Source: Spirochaetales bacterium (lineage in GTDB: Bacteria; Spirochaetota; Spirochaetia; ARS1246). From it: a DNA stretch of 19,270 nt. Where the stretch lies: positions 1 through 19,270 of the forward strand of contig NZCE01000036.1 in assembly GCA_002688185.1 (NCBI GenBank). Direction: 5' to 3'. The notes beneath the pieces are model-generated. The model saw nothing but the letters and a program-made list of their open reading frames with translations. It ran no database searches and was not told where the DNA came from. This document shows positions 1 through 7,810 of this stretch, piece after piece (the stretch's first letter is position 1; each line of letters starts with the position of its first letter). Made by a program: the position numbers and the translations under genes.

Positions 1-26
1 AATCGACTCAAAAAGAACTTCTGCGT

Positions 27-73
27 GGAGTTATCCACAACCTTTATCCACTACTACTGTTGTGGATAACTCC
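27..73. repeat. Perfect 15-bp inverted repeat with three DnaA-box-like 9-mers
   Basis: Seen directly: positions 27-41 and 59-73 are perfect reverse complements (15 bp each) separated by 17 nt. Each arm contains TTATCCACA (31-39 on +, 61-69 on -), the consensus DnaA box. The loop holds a third copy with one mismatch, TTATCCACT (44-52). Two boxes on one strand and one facing them in 39 bp is unusually dense and could be part of a replication-origin-like or DnaA-titrating site. No AT-rich unwinding region or dnaA/dnaN gene is visible because the window ends here. Alternatives are a transcription-ending hairpin for the minus-strand regulator operon (there is no T-run directly after the stem) or the end of a mobile element. 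Confidence 0.6.
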
Positions 74-75
74 CT

Positions 76-438
76 CTAAAATGAACATACAATGATTGCC
101 TGGACCCTGACGAGGAGCTCAGAAAAAGAGAAGGGTTTGGTGATATAGTCATCTCCGCCGGATTGGAAGCCCCGTATTTTGTCATCCAAAGTGCTCCTTG
201 CACTGAGTACCAGAAGGGGAGTATCGATGCCCTGTCCGCGCACTTTTTCTATCAGGGTTATTCCGTCCATGCCAGGCAACATGATGTCAACAATGAGTGC
301 GTCATATTCGGTGCCAATGGCCATTCCGAGCCCCGTGGGGCCGTCGCCGGCAGTATCCACCGCAAATCCGGCCTGTGTGAGACCGGCGGCGACGTGTGAG
401 GCAATTTGGCCGTCATCTTCAACTATGAGTATCCGCAT
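76..438 (-). pseudogene. Response regulator receiver domain, truncated (DNA-binding domain missing)
   Basis: A 120-residue receiver domain, reading MRILIVEDD at its start, with acidic pair D8/D9, phospho-acceptor D51 in LIVDIMLPG, S79 in LVLSARS, and K101 in YITKPF. The linker stretch ELLVRVQAII matches OmpR/CusR-type regulators, but the frame then reads only VCSF and stops at 76-78. The winged-helix output domain of about 100 residues is absent and is not in the other frames of bases 1-75. The start is placed at 438 because it falls 2 nt after the stop of the preceding regulator, suggesting translational coupling; an upstream extension in the same frame would lie inside that gene. It may be a regulator broken by deletion, insertion or assembly junction, or a working CheY-like single-domain receiver. 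I favour a broken gene. Confidence 0.75.
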
Positions 439-440
439 GC

Positions 441-1139
441 TCAGTCGTCCAAAAGGAACTTGTAGCCGTAACCGCGCACGGTCCGTAAATGCGCCGGATG
501 ATCTTGCTCCTCGATCTTTTGCCTGAGCCATGCCACGTGTACGTCCACGGTCCGGGTCGTAGTATGGGAATCATACCCCCACACCTCATCGAGTAGCTCG
601 TTACGGCTGTATACCCGATTAGGATGTGCGACAAAGAAGTTGAGAAGCCGGTACTCCTGTGCGTTCAGCGGTATAGCCTCGTTATCTTTTATGAGCTCCT
701 GCCTTTCAGTATCAAGGATAAATTTTCCAAACGCATACCGCTCGCCGCTTGGCGTTTTTTCAGTCTTTGGGAGCCCGGACCGGCGCAGCAACGCATGAAC
801 CCTGGCGACAAGGATCTGCATGTCAAACGGTTTGGCCAGATAATCGTCGGCCCCAATTCTCAAGCCCATGACCGTATCGATACTCGATCCCCGGGCCGTG
901 AGCATCAAAATGGGTATTTGGATCGACGCATCGCGCAAGTTCTGGCATATCTGGAATCCGTCTCTTCCTGGAAGCATGACGTCCAACAGGATGAGGCCGT
1001 ATGTGCCCTTCCTGGCTTTCTCCTCCGCTCTCGGCCCATTTGATTCAGAGTCGATTTCGTATCCCTCATCCCTGAGCCGGTCCTCGAGGGCGAGAAGCAG
1101 CCCGGGTTCATCTTCAACTATCAGTATTTTCTGATTCAT
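441..1139 (-). CDS. OmpR/PhoB-family response regulator
   Basis: A 232-residue two-domain transcription factor of usual family length. The receiver (about residues 4-115) has acidic residues E9/D10, phospho-acceptor D53 in LLDVMLPG, T81 in MLTARG and K103 in YLAKPF. The C-terminal winged helix (about 130-230) shows the recognition-helix signature TRTVDVHVAWLRQKIE and ends in the hallmark VRGYGYKF. The start at 1139 is supported by a GAGGAG Shine-Dalgarno a few bases upstream. The gene overlaps the 3' end of the histidine kinase by 26 bp, so kinase and regulator are almost certainly a cognate pair made from one transcript. It is the likely DNA-binding partner of the TTNAC repeats at 3014-3040 in front of the divergent exporter operon. 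That target is inference. Confidence 0.93.
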   Translation of the reverse strand: MNQKILIVEDEPGLLLALEDRLRDEGYEIDSESNGPRAEEKARKGTYGLILLDVMLPGRDGFQICQNLRDASIQIPILMLTARGSSIDTVMGLRIGADDYLAKPFDMQILVARVHALLRRSGLPKTEKTPSGERYAFGKFILDTERQELIKDNEAIPLNAQEYRLLNFFVAHPNRVYSRNELLDEVWGYDSHTTTRTVDVHVAWLRQKIEEQDHPAHLRTVRGYGYKFLLDD

Positions 1140-2940
1140 GGCTCCTCACGATGCGCACCGGGAGTTTTACTAAAAACCGGGCGCCTTGATTAGGTATACC
1201 GGCCATTGCCCGGTACGGGCTTTCGACTGAGATGCTTCCGTCCAAATGATTTACTACTTTCTCCACGATGTGTAGCCCTAGACCGCTGCCGGGACGCTGA
1301 TCCGATTTGCTCCTTTCTCCGCGTGTAAATGGGGCAAAAACAGTTTTAAGCTCGGATTGCGGGATTCCGTGCCCGTCGTCTTCTACAATAATAAAAAGCG
1401 TGCGAGGCGGGCGTATTCGTATCTCGATCCTTACCTCGCCGGCTCCATTGCGGGGCTGGCCGTGGCGCAATGCATTCATCAATAGGTTCTCTATCACAAT
1501 AGTAAGTGCGTCACCGTCGCTCAAGATTTCGTTGATCTGGGTATCGATAATAAATCGGATACTCATCCCGGATTCTTCGGCCGCGGGAGCCAGTGTTTTC
1601 ACGATATCATCAACCAGATTGCGAATGTCGACCTCGCGGAGCCGCAGCTTGCTTGAATCCATGAGCTCGACACCCGAATAGAGGAGAATGCTCTCGACCA
1701 TTTTCCCGAGACGTTGCGATTGCTCGCCGATGAGTCTGCCGTAGCGCTTCACGCGATCCTTATCTTCCACAATTCCGCGGACCAGGTTGTCTGACGTCGC
1801 GCTTATGACCGAGAGGGGAGTGCGTAACTCATGGCTCATCGAGGTGACAAAATCACGTTCACGGACTCTCAAGCGATCGGTTCTGCGCAACACACGGTAC
1901 AGAGCAAAGTAGCCGCCGAGAAAAATCACCAGAGTACCAATGCTGAGGACGAGGTTTATAGCTTTTCTCATTTGCATGGCCGACTTGAGCGATCGGTCCG
2001 GATAAAACACCTCGAGCCGCGTTCCGGGTATAGGGCGTTCATGGTGGCTTTCCGCAATTATTCCGGTGGATGGAATGCCAACGGTTTTGATAAACCAAAA
2101 TCTGCTCAAAGGGTTTCTCAACGCGCCGGCAAACGTGTCGACGGTTTCTCTCCTCTGATTAAAGAATTGGTTCATGGCTTCAAAATCTACTATACCGGCT
2201 AGCGGGATAAAACCGTCGGCATCACGATTTGCGTTGGCCTTTGCCAGGCTCGAGTAAAGAACTCTCTCGTTCCTTACAACTCGGAAACTGTAATTGCCCA
2301 CGTATTGAGTTAAATAAGACGGTACAATTTCAGAGAAAAGAACACCGAGATCGATGTTTACCGCCAAGAATGCGGAAGTTTCCTCCCATTCCCCCTGACG
2401 GTCAACTTCAGAGCCCTGATTTTTGCGGCTCACCGGCACCAAGAAATATCCGTTTGGGCTCAACCGCGCAGTAGCCTTTCTGTAGATATCCGTCGGTTTT
2501 TCATCGAGCAGCTTGGCGTATTGCAGAAAGTCCTCCGATCTATCGTAAGGTAAAAAAAGCCTCTGCGTCGCATCATACGCCAGATAATCGCCACCGGGCT
2601 TAACCGGGAGTATATAGGCTCCTTTGAGAAGGTTTGGGTACTCCGATTGCTCGACCCAGAGCCGGATGGAATCATGGACCGATGGCCAGTCACCGGTAGC
2701 AATGTCATCAGATGTGAGGTACGCAAAAAAGATGAAGGCCCTTACCTCATCAAATGCATGATCCAACCCCCTGCTGAAGGTCAGCGATATATCGCGGCGG
2801 ATTCGCTGCTCCTCCGCGATTGTGGCTTCTGAAATCCACCTGTATTGATATGTGCCGAGCATCGTGACACCAATGATGAGCACGCCGCCAATAATCTGAA
2901 GAAAAACCCATTTTGTTTTTCGACGATTCGATGTATCCAT
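1114..2940 (-). CDS. Membrane sensor histidine kinase with large extracytoplasmic domain
   Basis: A 608-residue sensor kinase. A first membrane segment (about residues 11-31) is followed by a roughly 290-residue presumably periplasmic sensor region, a second membrane segment (about 328-350), and then the kinase core. The H-box SMSHELRTPLSVIS places the phospho-acceptor at H370. The ATPase part has an N-box (IVIENLLMNALRHG, 481-494), G1 box DDGHGIP (521-527), F-box (FAPFTRGER) and G2 box GSGLGL (551-556). No clear HAMP domain lies between the second membrane segment and the H-box, only a linker of about 15 residues. The sensor region matches no named domain I can recognise, so the stimulus is unknown. 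It is first in the minus-strand operon and divergent from the exporter genes, so it probably senses envelope stress or the exported substrate. Confidence 0.93.
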   Translation of the reverse strand: MDTSNRRKTKWVFLQIIGGVLIIGVTMLGTYQYRWISEATIAEEQRIRRDISLTFSRGLDHAFDEVRAFIFFAYLTSDDIATGDWPSVHDSIRLWVEQSEYPNLLKGAYILPVKPGGDYLAYDATQRLFLPYDRSEDFLQYAKLLDEKPTDIYRKATARLSPNGYFLVPVSRKNQGSEVDRQGEWEETSAFLAVNIDLGVLFSEIVPSYLTQYVGNYSFRVVRNERVLYSSLAKANANRDADGFIPLAGIVDFEAMNQFFNQRRETVDTFAGALRNPLSRFWFIKTVGIPSTGIIAESHHERPIPGTRLEVFYPDRSLKSAMQMRKAINLVLSIGTLVIFLGGYFALYRVLRRTDRLRVRERDFVTSMSHELRTPLSVISATSDNLVRGIVEDKDRVKRYGRLIGEQSQRLGKMVESILLYSGVELMDSSKLRLREVDIRNLVDDIVKTLAPAAEESGMSIRFIIDTQINEILSDGDALTIVIENLLMNALRHGQPRNGAGEVRIEIRIRPPRTLFIIVEDDGHGIPQSELKTVFAPFTRGERSKSDQRPGSGLGLHIVEKVVNHLDGSISVESPYRAMAGIPNQGARFLVKLPVRIVRSHESENTDS

Positions 2941-2989
2941 ATCTTGTATTTTACTGCCGAGTTTTGCTCATTAACAGATGGAATATGTG

Positions 2990-3009
2990 GTAAAATGCCA
3001 TGATTTTAC
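2990..3009. promoter_or_regulatory. 7-bp inverted repeat in the divergent control region
   Basis: GTAAAAT (2990-2996) and ATTTTAC (3003-3009) are perfect reverse complements separated by 6 nt. The site lies in the 149-bp gap between the kinase and exporter start codons, about 50 bp from the first and 80 bp from the second. It could be an operator or simply AT-rich promoter sequence, since TAAAAT also resembles a -10 element. Function is inference. Confidence 0.35.
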
Positions 3010-3013
3010 ATAA

Positions 3014-3040
3014 TTAACGTTCGTTTTACTTTCTGTTAAC
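3014..3040 (+). promoter_or_regulatory. Three 11-bp-spaced TTNAC repeats: candidate OmpR-family operator
   Basis: TTAAC (3014-3018), TTTAC (3025-3029) and TTAAC (3036-3040) repeat at exactly 11-bp intervals on the plus strand. Direct repeats at one-helical-turn spacing are how OmpR/PhoB-family regulators are known to bind, head to tail. The site ends 49 bp before the adaptor start codon at 3090, a suitable place for an activator of the exporter operon. The adjacent two-component operon runs the other way from the same gap, so autoregulation is also possible. The repeat is short and the region AT-rich, so chance is not excluded. Confidence 0.5.
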
Positions 3041-3089
3041 CACAGGCATCATTTTCACCGGCTATATTGCGAATGAGAGGTGAATAAAT

Positions 3090-4406
3090 ATGCTTGCCGA
3101 AAGGACCGAGGAAATAAGAACCATGATAGTAAATGAAGGTAATGTCAAACCATTTAAGACGCCTCAGCAGAAGCGTCAGCGATGGATTGCGATCGTTGTC
3201 GTTTTGGCAATCCTTGGCGTAACTGCAATTGCATATTTTTTACTCATCCCTCAGGAAGACGTATTCGAGCTCAATAACTATCAATCGGCGATTGTAAAGC
3301 TGGGCAATCTTACCCAGACAACCCAGGCGAGCGGCGCCGTCGTATTGCCGGTGCAATTACTGATGAGTAGCCCGGAAGCGGGATACGCGGCCGGCATCTT
3401 TGCCGCAGAGGGAGATACGGTTGTTAACGGGCAAATACTTGCACGGATTGACGTGCCTGATTTGCAGGATGAGCTTGTTGATCTCGAGAAAGAGCTGGAG
3501 TCGGCCAGACGGGCATATGGCAAGTTGATCCAGCAGAACCTTGTGATAAACAAAAGGAAAGAGCGGGACATATTGGGGATGAAAAAGGATGTGGCGGAGG
3601 CCGAAGAAGAACGCGACCGGCTGCGCGAGTTGGTAAAGATCAACGCCACACGGCGCAGCGACCTTGATCAGGCGGAGAAGGCCCTAGAGGCGGCCAGAGA
3701 CGGCAAAACGGAACAAGAGCTTCAACTTCAGGAAGATACCGATTTGCAGGCCCTTGACGTAGAAATCCAGCGCGCGGCAATCACGAGGACGGAAACCCAA
3801 GTCCAAAGGATCAATGAACGAATCGACGCCGCGACCATCAGAAGCACCATGGACGGAGAGATTCTCACCATTGATGAGACTCTCGCGGTAGCCGGCAGCA
3901 CGATAAATAAAAACCAACAGATCATTACTATTGTCGATCCAAGCTCGGCAATTGTCGAGCTTGACGTTGCAGAGCAGTACGCCGCTACCCTCGCGCCCGG
4001 ACAGCCGGTGGAGCTCACGGTCAACAATATCAAAAGTATCGGTACGGTTACCAATGTCGGCAAAGTCGCCCAGATTAGCAGCGACGGATTGGGAGCCACA
4101 ATAACCGTCAAGGCAAAACCGGGTCCCGACTCAGGGCGGCTTCTCCAAGGATCTACGGCGGTTGGGGTTTTTGAACTGGGCATAAAAGAGGGCACTTTGC
4201 TTTTGCCGCGAGGTCCATATTTAACAACCGGGAGTCAGCGCTACCTATACGTGGTTGACGGCAACACCGCCAGGCGAGCTGACGTGACGTTTGGTGAGGT
4301 GAAGGGCAGCAATATCGAGATTTTGAAGGGTGTAAGCGCCGGTGATGAAGTTGTTACCAGCGGATACCAGAACTTTATTCAGTACAATTCCGTGCGGCTC
4401 AGGTAA
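3090..4406 (+). CDS. Periplasmic adaptor (membrane fusion) subunit of an ABC exporter, MacA/HlyD type
   Basis: A 438-residue membrane-fusion protein. A short cytoplasmic N-terminus (about 1-31) and one membrane anchor (32-53) precede the first half of a lipoyl-like domain (about 96-125). A long charged helical hairpin, Glu/Arg/Lys-rich with heptad character (about 127-248), follows. Then come the second lipoyl half (TIRSTMDGEIL onward, 249-285), a beta-barrel domain and a C-terminal domain ending near 438. This order is standard for adaptors linking an inner-membrane pump to a TolC-type channel. The start at 3090 has a GAGAGGTG Shine-Dalgarno 7 nt upstream; an alternative ATG at 3123 (residue 12) also has a fair GAGGAAA site. 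It is the first gene of a five-gene operon, with 9 nt to the ATPase gene. Substrate cannot be told from the sequence. Confidence 0.93.
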   Translation: MLAERTEEIRTMIVNEGNVKPFKTPQQKRQRWIAIVVVLAILGVTAIAYFLLIPQEDVFELNNYQSAIVKLGNLTQTTQASGAVVLPVQLLMSSPEAGYAAGIFAAEGDTVVNGQILARIDVPDLQDELVDLEKELESARRAYGKLIQQNLVINKRKERDILGMKKDVAEAEEERDRLRELVKINATRRSDLDQAEKALEAARDGKTEQELQLQEDTDLQALDVEIQRAAITRTETQVQRINERIDAATIRSTMDGEILTIDETLAVAGSTINKNQQIITIVDPSSAIVELDVAEQYAATLAPGQPVELTVNNIKSIGTVTNVGKVAQISSDGLGATITVKAKPGPDSGRLLQGSTAVGVFELGIKEGTLLLPRGPYLTTGSQRYLYVVDGNTARRADVTFGEVKGSNIEILKGVSAGDEVVTSGYQNFIQYNSVRLR

Positions 4407-4415
4407 GGGGATTTT

Positions 4416-5087
4416 ATGATTACGTTGGAACATATTGAAAAGAAATACGATTTGGGGCAGGTGAAAGTTGCCGCTCTTGATGACGTAACCTTAAAAATAG
4501 ATCAGGGCGAGTACGTCGCGGTAATGGGTCCTTCGGGTTCCGGAAAATCTACCCTGCTGAATATACTCGGGATACTTGACAACCCGTCCGGGGGGAGATA
4601 CCTGCTGGAGGGGCACGAGATCACCGATCTTCCCGACAAGGAACGAGCCCGTATTCGTAATAAGCACTTTGGATTTGTTTTTCAGAGCTTTAATTTATTT
4701 CCTGAATTGAGCGCCGTAGAAAATGTAATGCTACCTATGAGCTACGCTGGGATATCGTTTTCCCAGCGGAAGCAACGGGCGTCGGAGTTGCTTGAATGGA
4801 TAGGTCTTGGAGACCGCATGCATCACCTTCCCACAATGATGAGCGGCGGCGAGCAACAGCGAGTGGCCATTGCCCGTGCATTGGCCAATGAACCGGATCT
4901 GATACTTGCGGATGAACCCACGGGAAATCTCCCGAGCGATCGGGGAGAGGAAATTTTGCAAACCCTGGAAGATCTCAATAAACAAGGCGTGACCGTGGTG
5001 ATGGTTACCCACAACGAGATGCAAGGCCAAAGGGCAAACCGTATTATCCGTATTCAGGACGGTAAAATACAGGGAGCAGCGGCATGA
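4416..5087 (+). CDS. ABC transporter ATPase, MacB/LolD type
   Basis: A 223-residue stand-alone nucleotide-binding subunit that would power the two permeases encoded next. Walker A is GPSGSGKST (38-46), the Q-loop is VFQSF (Q90), the signature is [14 protein letters not shown] (142-155), Walker B is LILADE with catalytic E167, and the switch histidine is H199. [16 protein letters not shown] before the signature and ADEPTGNL after Walker B are typical of the MacB/LolD/FtsE branch. The D-loop reads GNLPSDRG, with proline at 173 where this family nearly always has aspartate. A Shine-Dalgarno-like AAGGGGA overlaps the end of the adaptor gene. The stop overlaps the start of the first permease by 4 bp (ATGA), a sign of coupled translation. 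Confidence 0.95.
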   Translation: MITLEHIEKKYDLGQVKVAALDDVTLKIDQGEYVAVMGPSGSGKSTLLNILGILDNPSGGRYLLEGHEITDLPDKERARIRNKHFGFVFQSFNLFPELSAVENVMLPMSYAGISFSQRKQRASELLEWIGLGDRMHHLPTMMSGGEQQRVAIARALANEPDLILADEPTGNLPSDRGEEILQTLEDLNKQGVTVVMVTHNEMQGQRANRIIRIQDGKIQGAAA

Positions 5088-6484
5088 AGATCGGAGAAGA
5101 TGTCCGCATGAGTCTACGTTCGATTCAGAAAAGACCGGTGGAATCACTTCTTCTCGTGCTCGGAATTGCGTTGGGTATCGGAGCGACGGCGTCAGGGATC
5201 TCCATGATTTCCCATTCCTTGACAGCCAAACGTGAGCTGCTTTCCTCTACTCAGTATAAAGAGATCGTGGTAAGGGTCCGGGAGAGTGCCGCGGATATGG
5301 ATTTGCCGGCGGTGCCCAAGATCAATGAACAGAGTGTGATCCTCACGTGGGAGGATCTTTCGGCAAAGACGGACGTGCCGGATATCCAATACGCGTATTT
5401 AGCCAATGATTTTATTATTCGTATCGCGAATTTCGGTGCGATTTTAAATCGCACCGGCACCCGCAATGGCGGGGTTTCACAGTCTGGACAAGCACGTTCG
5501 ACATCCGGATCGGCTCGCGGACCCGCAACGGATGGTACAGAGGCATCCACGGCAGGTCGGAATAGTGACGGTGGTGGCGCCGACGGTTTTTTTCAAGATT
5601 TGCCTACCCCAGATGGACCGGCGCCGACCGTCGATGAAATCCGCGGGAAGCGGGTGAGTCCAGAATATTTTCAGGCGTGGGATCTCTTTGCCGCGCAGGG
5701 GAGCCTCTTTACGCAGCAGGAAATGGAATCCCAGGCCCCGTACATCATTCTCGGCTCAGGTCTTGGCGCCACCCTCTATGAGGACGGCCAGCCCATGGGC
5801 AGGGAGATACTGGTGTTTCGTAATCTCTATGAGGTTATTGGAGTGCTCGAACCCACGGGAACAAAACTGGATGAATTGGCGTATCTGCCGGCGATTATGC
5901 CGGACATCGATCAGATACCCTCGTTTGCAAGGCAGTTTGTCGGTCTGAATACTACGCTTCACTACACCGTTTATGACTCCGAGCGGTTGGAGCAGGCAAA
6001 GGCTCAACTTGCAGCCTGGTTTTCTCAAGTTTATGGCGATGGCGGCGTTGTCATCAGTATCCCCCGCGAGGAGGTGGAGGCTGCACAGGACCGGTCCACC
6101 CGCCTCGTGTCGGTGATTCTATTTCTCGCAATCGCCGGATTGCTCATAGCTTCTGTAAATGTGTCCAATATTCTCCTTGGCCGGGCCATGCGTAAGAGGA
6201 AAAACATCGGAATACTCAAAGCTTTGGGAGCTACAGTTCGCGACGTATTTGGTCTGTTTTTTATCGAAGCGTTTCTCATCGGCGTAACCGGGGCGGTTGG
6301 AGGAATCGGCATATCGATTCTAATCTCTCAATTGATGATTGCCACTTTGGCCGGCGGAACCGTCATTTCAATTATGCTGTTTCTTGGCATTTTGACTTCT
6401 TGGGCGATCACAACGTCTCTTACCATTATTCCCGCGATGCAGGCATCGCGTATTCCCGCCGCCGATGCGCTGCGATATGAGTAG
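5084..6484 (+). CDS. ABC exporter permease, FtsX/MacB type, with Gly/Ser-rich periplasmic insert
   Basis: A 466-residue permease with the MacB topology: one N-terminal membrane helix (about 20-42), a large periplasmic domain (about 45-338), then three helices (about 340-365, 386-418, 425-450). The cytoplasmic loop GRAMRKRKNIGILKALGAT (366-384) and the C-terminus ASRIPAADALRYE are signatures of the FtsX/MacB permease family. The ATPase is separate here, unlike enterobacterial MacB, where it is fused. Residues about 124-182 are low-complexity, rich in Gly, Ser, Thr, Ala and Asp, and look like an insert in the periplasmic domain. The start overlaps the ATPase stop by 4 bp, and 9 nt separate the gene from the second permease. 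The two permeases differ in sequence, so a heterodimer is likely. Confidence 0.93.
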   Translation: MKIGEDVRMSLRSIQKRPVESLLLVLGIALGIGATASGISMISHSLTAKRELLSSTQYKEIVVRVRESAADMDLPAVPKINEQSVILTWEDLSAKTDVPDIQYAYLANDFIIRIANFGAILNRTGTRNGGVSQSGQARSTSGSARGPATDGTEASTAGRNSDGGGADGFFQDLPTPDGPAPTVDEIRGKRVSPEYFQAWDLFAAQGSLFTQQEMESQAPYIILGSGLGATLYEDGQPMGREILVFRNLYEVIGVLEPTGTKLDELAYLPAIMPDIDQIPSFARQFVGLNTTLHYTVYDSERLEQAKAQLAAWFSQVYGDGGVVISIPREEVEAAQDRSTRLVSVILFLAIAGLLIASVNVSNILLGRAMRKRKNIGILKALGATVRDVFGLFFIEAFLIGVTGAVGGIGISILISQLMIATLAGGTVISIMLFLGILTSWAITTSLTIIPAMQASRIPAADALRYE

Positions 6485-6493
6485 GAAAGATAC

Positions 6494-7810
6494 ATGAGAA
6501 CATTGCAATCGGTTTTTAGGAGCATGGGAAGATCGCCCCTGAAGTCGATCTTGACCCTAATCACCGTAGGTCTCGGTGTAGGAGTGCTGATCTTTGCCCT
6601 CGGCATGAGTGGAACGTTTAACGATTTGATAAAAAGCCAGCTGGAACAGGACGGGGTAGTGGTTTCCTACGCAAATGCGGAGCTCAACAGTGACGGTGAG
6701 CTTGAAATACTCAGACCGCCACAGGTTGATGCGAATATCCTCGATATACTCGGTTCAGAGATCGCCGGAATTATAGCGGTAAGTCCCATATCCGGTGTCA
6801 CCTGGAATGAGTTTATCGTGGATGGCACGACCTACCGGGTGCGGTCGGTATTGGGTGTAAACGAGCAGTACGCTGAGGTGATGAGCATGGAGCTGTTGGC
6901 CGGTGAGTACTTCACCGCCGCTGACGTGGCATCCGGCGAAAAAAAGACAATTATCACTGATAGCCTGGCCGAGATACTTTTTGGCTCGGCCGGATCGGCC
7001 CTCGGCCAACTTCTTCAGCCCCCGGCAATCGAAATCCCTGAGGGCGATGACAGCAATATGGCGCGGAGGATGCGAGCTTTTAGCCCCCCTACATTCGTGG
7101 TGAGCGGGGTAGTCGAGGATCCAAGCGAGCTAAAGCGAAAGTCCTACGGCGTTGCCGACATGATTGTGCCGTATACCTCGATATTTCCTGCCCAATTCAA
7201 CGCCACACAGGCTGTTCCTTTTTTCCTCGGTCGAGGCGCGGTCCTGGTAAAAGGCCTCAACTACAGCACGGTGGAAGCTCAGCTCAGGGAGGTGTTGACC
7301 CGCAATTATGGTGATGATTTTGAGCTTGAGATTTGGGAGGGATCGCCGAGCGGCTCGAGCGATTATCTGGTTGAAATGCGGCAGACAATCAGCACATTTT
7401 CTCTGGTAGTAAATCTTTTGGGATTTATCCTCCTCGCCGCCGCATCCATCGGGATTTTGAGCATCATGTTGGTGGAGGCCCTGGGTAGGAGCCGTGAAAT
7501 TGCCCTTGAACGGGCTCTGGGTGCATCAAAGGGGGCGATTATCCGCGAGTTTTTAACACGATCGACAATCGTAAGTCTCATGAGTGTGGTAATCGGCATA
7601 GGATTGAGCTTCGTATTATCAGAGCCTCTGACCGATCTCATACTGCCGATTTTTTCCGGAATAAGCGCAGATGAAGTTGCGGGGGTGGTAAACTTGAGGT
7701 CGGTTCTTATTGGAACCTTATCGGCCGTGGTAATCGGTGGTGTTTTTGGCGTTTTTCCGGTATTTTCCGTACTTCAAGTAGGAATTTCAGACGCAATCCG
7801 GGAGGGATGA
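6494..7810 (+). CDS. ABC exporter permease, FtsX/MacB type, second subunit
   Basis: A 438-residue permease with the same overall plan as its upstream neighbour: N-terminal membrane helix (about 17-38), a periplasmic domain of roughly 250 residues, and three C-terminal helices (about 300-325, 345-375 and 400-430). The family loop EALGRSREIALERALGAS and the C-terminus SVLQVGISDAIREG are recognisable. It lacks the Gly/Ser-rich insert of the first permease and differs from it elsewhere, so it is not a recent duplicate. A TAGGAAAG Shine-Dalgarno-like stretch precedes the ATG. Its stop overlaps the start of the TolC-like gene by 4 bp. It would pair with the first permease over a dimer of the single ATPase. 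Confidence 0.92.
   Translation: MRTLQSVFRSMGRSPLKSILTLITVGLGVGVLIFALGMSGTFNDLIKSQLEQDGVVVSYANAELNSDGELEILRPPQVDANILDILGSEIAGIIAVSPISGVTWNEFIVDGTTYRVRSVLGVNEQYAEVMSMELLAGEYFTAADVASGEKKTIITDSLAEILFGSAGSALGQLLQPPAIEIPEGDDSNMARRMRAFSPPTFVVSGVVEDPSELKRKSYGVADMIVPYTSIFPAQFNATQAVPFFLGRGAVLVKGLNYSTVEAQLREVLTRNYGDDFELEIWEGSPSGSSDYLVEMRQTISTFSLVVNLLGFILLAAASIGILSIMLVEALGRSREIALERALGASKGAIIREFLTRSTIVSLMSVVIGIGLSFVLSEPLTDLILPIFSGISADEVAGVVNLRSVLIGTLSAVVIGGVFGVFPVFSVLQVGISDAIREG

Noticed and set aside
27..103. Inverted repeat as a standard intrinsic terminator for the regulator operon
   Set aside because: The stem is long and perfect but the loop is 17 nt and no T-run directly follows on the minus strand (the nearest is about 12 nt away); the embedded DnaA boxes are a better reading, though termination is not excluded.
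3063..3068. TATATT as -10 element of the exporter promoter
   Set aside because: It would put the transcript start inside the ribosome-binding site at 3075-3082, leaving essentially no leader.
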